Shown piece by piece: positions 7,961 through 9,885 of a stretch of 9,885 bases of DNA. A program made the translations under genes and the position numbers. The notes below the pieces were generated by a model. It was not told where the DNA came from and searched no databases. It saw only the letters and a program-made list of their open reading frames with translations. This DNA is from Lachnospiraceae bacterium. GTDB lineage: Bacteria; Bacillota_A; Clostridia; Lachnospirales; Lachnospiraceae. The stretch spans positions 1 to 9,885 of the forward strand of contig JAFYAD010000238.1 in the NCBI GenBank assembly GCA_017540915.1. The letters run 5' to 3'. The first letter of the stretch is position 1; the number at the start of each line of letters is the position of its first letter.

Positions 7961-8269
7961 TCACTCAAGATTCAGCAGACCCGCAAAGCCGGTGATCTCA
8001 AATACTTCCATGATATTATCATTGATATTTCTGACGGTGAGTTTACCGCCCTTCTTTACCATCTTTACATGGATGCGCTTTAAAACTCTTAAACCGGCAC
8101 TGGATACATAATTTAAGTCCTGCATATTGATCACAAGATCGTCAAACCTCTCCGCAGCGGCATCGAAATGCTCTTCCGCCTGAGGTGCAGTCTGTGTGTC
8201 CAGATTTCCAACAAGAAGCAGTTCTCCCTCTTCGCCTCTGTTTACAAGCTTAATCTCCAAATTAGCCAT
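7961..8269 (-). CDS. STAS-domain anti-sigma factor antagonist-like protein (102 aa)
   Basis: This is a single STAS domain of normal length for SpoIIAA/RsbV-type proteins. Such proteins bind a partner-switching kinase or anti-sigma factor when unphosphorylated and release it when phosphorylated on a conserved Ser. Visible landmarks are the first strand and turn ELLLVGNLDTQTAP (residues 16-29), the core strand DLVINMQDL (44-52), the signature YVSSAGLRVL (54-63) with Ser57 as the predicted phosphorylated residue, and the last strand and helix GGKLTVRNI to GFAGLLNL. The Asp that often precedes the phospho-Ser is Ser here, as in many YISSAGL-type members. The start at 8269 is fixed by AGGAGG six bases upstream; a longer in-frame ATG at 8362 lacks a site and adds a non-conserved extension. 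The gene is followed by the giant secreted protein gene. No kinase or anti-sigma gene is in view, so the partner is unknown. Confidence 0.95.
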   Translation of the reverse strand: MANLEIKLVNRGEEGELLLVGNLDTQTAPQAEEHFDAAAERFDDLVINMQDLNYVSSAGLRVLKRIHVKMVKKGGKLTVRNINDNIMEVFEITGFAGLLNLE

Positions 8270-8275
8270 TTTTAA

Positions 8276-8281
8276 CCTCCT
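8276..8281 (-). promoter_or_regulatory. Strong ribosome binding site of the STAS gene
   Basis: A perfect AGGAGG lies six bases before the ATG at 8269. It identifies the true start, 31 codons inside the longest open frame. Confidence 0.9.
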
Positions 8282-8305
8282 GATTGAAATATCATCCCGG
8301 GTTTT

Positions 8306-8331
8306 CGCACAAGAAGTCCTGTTCTTATACG
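8306..8331 (-). other. 10-bp stem-loop in the STAS upstream region
   Basis: CGTATAAGAA and TTCTTGTGCG can pair over ten positions (eight Watson-Crick, two G-U) around the loop CAGGAC. It is not followed by a U-run, so it is not a terminator. It overlaps the proposed -10 box, so it would form only in a transcript reading through from the acidic-tail gene. It could then act as an RNA-processing or stability element. Confidence 0.35.
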
Positions 8332-8353
8332 GTATACCCTGTTTAGAATACAA
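8324..8353 (-). promoter_or_regulatory. Candidate sigma-A-type promoter for the STAS/secreted protein genes
   Basis: On the minus strand TTGTAT (8348-8353) and TATAAG (8324-8329) are separated by 18 bases, with an A/T-only tract upstream (8369-8387) that could act as an UP element. The spacer contains the 8-bp palindrome GGTATACC (8331-8338), a possible operator half or chance. The -35 box is a poor match, so this is tentative. It lies 55 bases or more upstream of the STAS start. Confidence 0.35.
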
Positions 8354-8384
8354 AAGTTGCAAATCATCAAAAAATATTTAAATA

Positions 8385-9885
8385 TTATGCTCTTTTCTTA
8401 TGCTGCTTTCTTATGATGTTTACCAATGTACCCAATTCCTCGAAGGTGATGTCCGCAACCTCTCCCGGAGCCACAAGATCCGAAATATCCTTGGCTTCGT
8501 ATTTCTCGGGTTTCTCTGCCACTGCCTCGGCCTCGGAACGGAGCAGACTCATGATGTCAAAGTCTCCGCTGTCATCATCTTCTTCGTCCTCGTCGTCATC
8601 ACTGTCAAAGAGTGAAGAGAAGTCATAATCGTCTTCATCGGCATACTCATCTTCCTCTTCCTCTTCTTCGATCATGGTCTCAAGTTCTTCATCGGTCAAT
8701 TCCTTGCTGAGACGTTCATCCTCTTCCTCTTCTTCTTCATCGTTCAATCCGAAGAGATTGTCAAGCCTCTCATCCTCATCCTCGTCATCAGCTTCATCTT
8801 CCTCATCCAGCAGACTGAAGAACTCATCATCGTCATCATCATAATCCGGCTCTTCGTCATAGGAATCTTCCGAACTTGATTCTTCATCCTCATCATCCCT
8901 GTCGTATGAGCTCTCGTCCATATCGTCATCAGGTGAGAACAGATCAAACTCATCGTCTTCATCTTCATCGGAACCAAACAGACCGGTTAAATCCTCATCC
9001 TCTTCATCATAGAAGTCTTCTCTCTCAGCTTCCTTCGTCTTTCTGACAGGCTTCCTGCGGCGGGATCCCACATCAGGCACAGGAACCGAATCGTAAGTAC
9101 CGTTTGCCTTGAGTTCGTCCATAACCTCTGTCAGGACTTTGCTACTGATATCCGCCATCAATGCAGTGTAATCCACTGCCGGTGCAACTAGCTGTATCGG
9201 CTGCATTGCAACAGACTGCATTGCAACCTGAGGCTGCATTGATGCCACCTGCTGTGCTGCCACCTCCGTCTGTGCGACTGCCGCCGGTTGTGCAACTGCC
9301 GCCGGCTGTACCGGTATCTGCGGAGAAACTTCTGCTGTCTGAACCTGTTCCGGATGCTCAATCTGCTGAACAGCTGCTGCCTGGGCTGCACGTCTCGGCA
9401 TCATGGGATCCGATGCAGCCAACACCTCTGCTGCACGTTTCTCCTCCAAGAGCCTCTCCAGCTCCTCATCGGACATATCAAACTCTTCATCCTCAAGTAT
9501 AGCCTCAGGCTTTCTGCGGATCTTGCCGAGAGCTTCGCTCTTCTTGGCAGGAGCTACATAATCCTCCGAAACCTCCTCGAATACTACTTTGCTCTTCTGA
9601 GACAGCTTTGTCTCTTCTTTGGCCTCAACTGCTTCGTCCTTTTTATTTGATCTGTAATTCTCATCATGGATCGCACGGCTGCTGCCTATGAACTCTTCCC
9701 AGTACCTTGCGCCCTGCTCTCCGGAGTAATATGCGCTGGGATGATCCATATCCTGGAACATATCCACCATGTTCTTGGGCACTTCAACACGGAAGGTTGA
9801 ACGGCTTGTGGCGCTCATGATAGTGAATGCCTGTCCTCTGGGTGCCTGTATTATACGCTCCTGCTCAGTCTCGTTGATACCGCCG
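8385..9885 (-). CDS. Partial gene: protein with Ala/Gln-rich linker and long acidic tail (5' end outside window)
   Basis: An ATG at 9818 gives 477 residues, but the frame has no stop for the 22 codons up to the window edge. Those codons read like protein (GGINETEQERIIQAPRGQAFTI), and the ATG lacks a good ribosome site, the nearest being ACAGG eleven bases away. I therefore treat the gene as cut by the window edge. Numbered from that ATG, residues 1-50 look folded and include RSTFRVEVPKNM. Residues 50-140 are charged. Residues about 145-215 are Ala/Gln/Val/Pro-rich, with tandem QPAAVA and repeated VAMQ units. Residues about 265-420 are dominated by Asp and Glu, broken by repeated hydrophobic clusters such as LTGLF, LDNLF and FSSLF. 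The C-terminus returns to a mixed helix ending KQHKKRA. There is no signal peptide in view. The upstream residues loosely recall the end of VirB4-type ATPases; this is a guess. The gene lies 115 bases upstream of the STAS start. Confidence 0.85.
   Translation of the reverse strand, partial: GGINETEQERIIQAPRGQAFTIMSATSRSTFRVEVPKNMVDMFQDMDHPSAYYSGEQGARYWEEFIGSSRAIHDENYRSNKKDEAVEAKEETKLSQKSKVVFEEVSEDYVAPAKKSEALGKIRRKPEAILEDEEFDMSDEELERLLEEKRAAEVLAASDPMMPRRAAQAAAVQQIEHPEQVQTAEVSPQIPVQPAAVAQPAAVAQTEVAAQQVASMQPQVAMQSVAMQPIQLVAPAVDYTALMADISSKVLTEVMDELKANGTYDSVPVPDVGSRRRKPVRKTKEAEREDFYDEEDEDLTGLFGSDEDEDDEFDLFSPDDDMDESSYDRDDEDEESSSEDSYDEEPDYDDDDDEFFSLLDEEDEADDEDEDERLDNLFGLNDEEEEEEDERLSKELTDEELETMIEEEEEEDEYADEDDYDFSSLFDSDDDEDEEDDDSGDFDIMSLLRSEAEAVAEKPEKYEAKDISDLVAPGEVADITFEELGTLVNIIRKQHKKRA
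9273..9308 (-). repeat. 18-bp tandem repeat, two copies, in the Ala/Gln linker
   Basis: Two adjacent 18-base units (9273-9290 and 9291-9308) differ at two positions and encode tandem QPAAVA. Nearby, CTGCATTGCAAC occurs twice (9201-9212 and 9216-9227) and encodes the VAMQ repeats. The linker seems to have grown by local duplication, as is common in flexible spacer regions. Confidence 0.8.

Noticed and set aside
8270..8362. Upstream ATG at 8362 for the STAS protein
   Set aside because: It has no ribosome site, the extra 31 residues match nothing in STAS proteins, and a perfect AGGAGG precedes the ATG at 8269.
8373..8386. Perfect 14-base palindrome AATATTTAAATATT followed by T residues after the acidic-tail gene
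   Set aside because: An A/T-only hairpin with almost no loop would be too unstable to terminate transcription. It fits better as an AT-rich element upstream of the STAS promoter candidate.
8413..9502. Other-frame ORFs across the acidic-tail gene (Met/Arg-rich, Ser-rich and Pro/Ala-rich)
   Set aside because: They are shadows of Asp/Glu and Ala/Gln repeat codons. Composition is extreme and none has a convincing start.

Overview
The window looks like part of a low- to mid-GC Gram-positive (Firmicutes) chromosome, most likely a Lachnospiraceae-type Clostridium relative. The evidence is Shine-Dalgarno sites close to AGGAGG, a lipobox lipoprotein, a SpoIIAA-like STAS protein and a very large secreted Tyr/Asp-rich protein. 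The taxon is an inference. No rRNA, tRNA, CRISPR array, transposase or phage gene is visible. All six genes I can support lie on the minus strand and the region is densely packed, with no gene-free gap above about 125 bases.

In the direction of transcription (right to left) the order is as follows. (1) An intracellular protein with a long acidic tail. Its reading frame stays open to the right edge of the window, so it is probably the C-terminal part of a larger protein. (2) A 102-residue STAS-domain protein of the anti-sigma-factor-antagonist type, with a possible promoter just upstream. (3) Starting 66 bases further on, a 1,693-residue secreted protein with a signal peptide, about seven divergent repeats of a beta-rich module and an Asp/Ser-rich C-terminal tail. 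It is followed by a 10-bp stem-loop that is the best terminator in the window. (4) A lipoprotein with two weakly similar Ig-like halves. (5) A cytoplasmic protein with a globular N-terminus and a very basic, Lys-rich C-terminus. (6) A 203-residue helical protein built on an internal duplication.

Apart from the STAS protein, none of the products is a family I can name with confidence. The layout is consistent with a cell-surface locus: a giant exported protein and a surface lipoprotein next to intracellular helical, strongly acidic and strongly basic proteins, with a phospho-switch-type regulator upstream of the exported protein. A weaker idea is that the truncated right-edge gene is the end of a VirB4-like secretion ATPase. 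That would make this the accessory part of a secretion or surface-assembly locus, and only sequence to the right can settle it.
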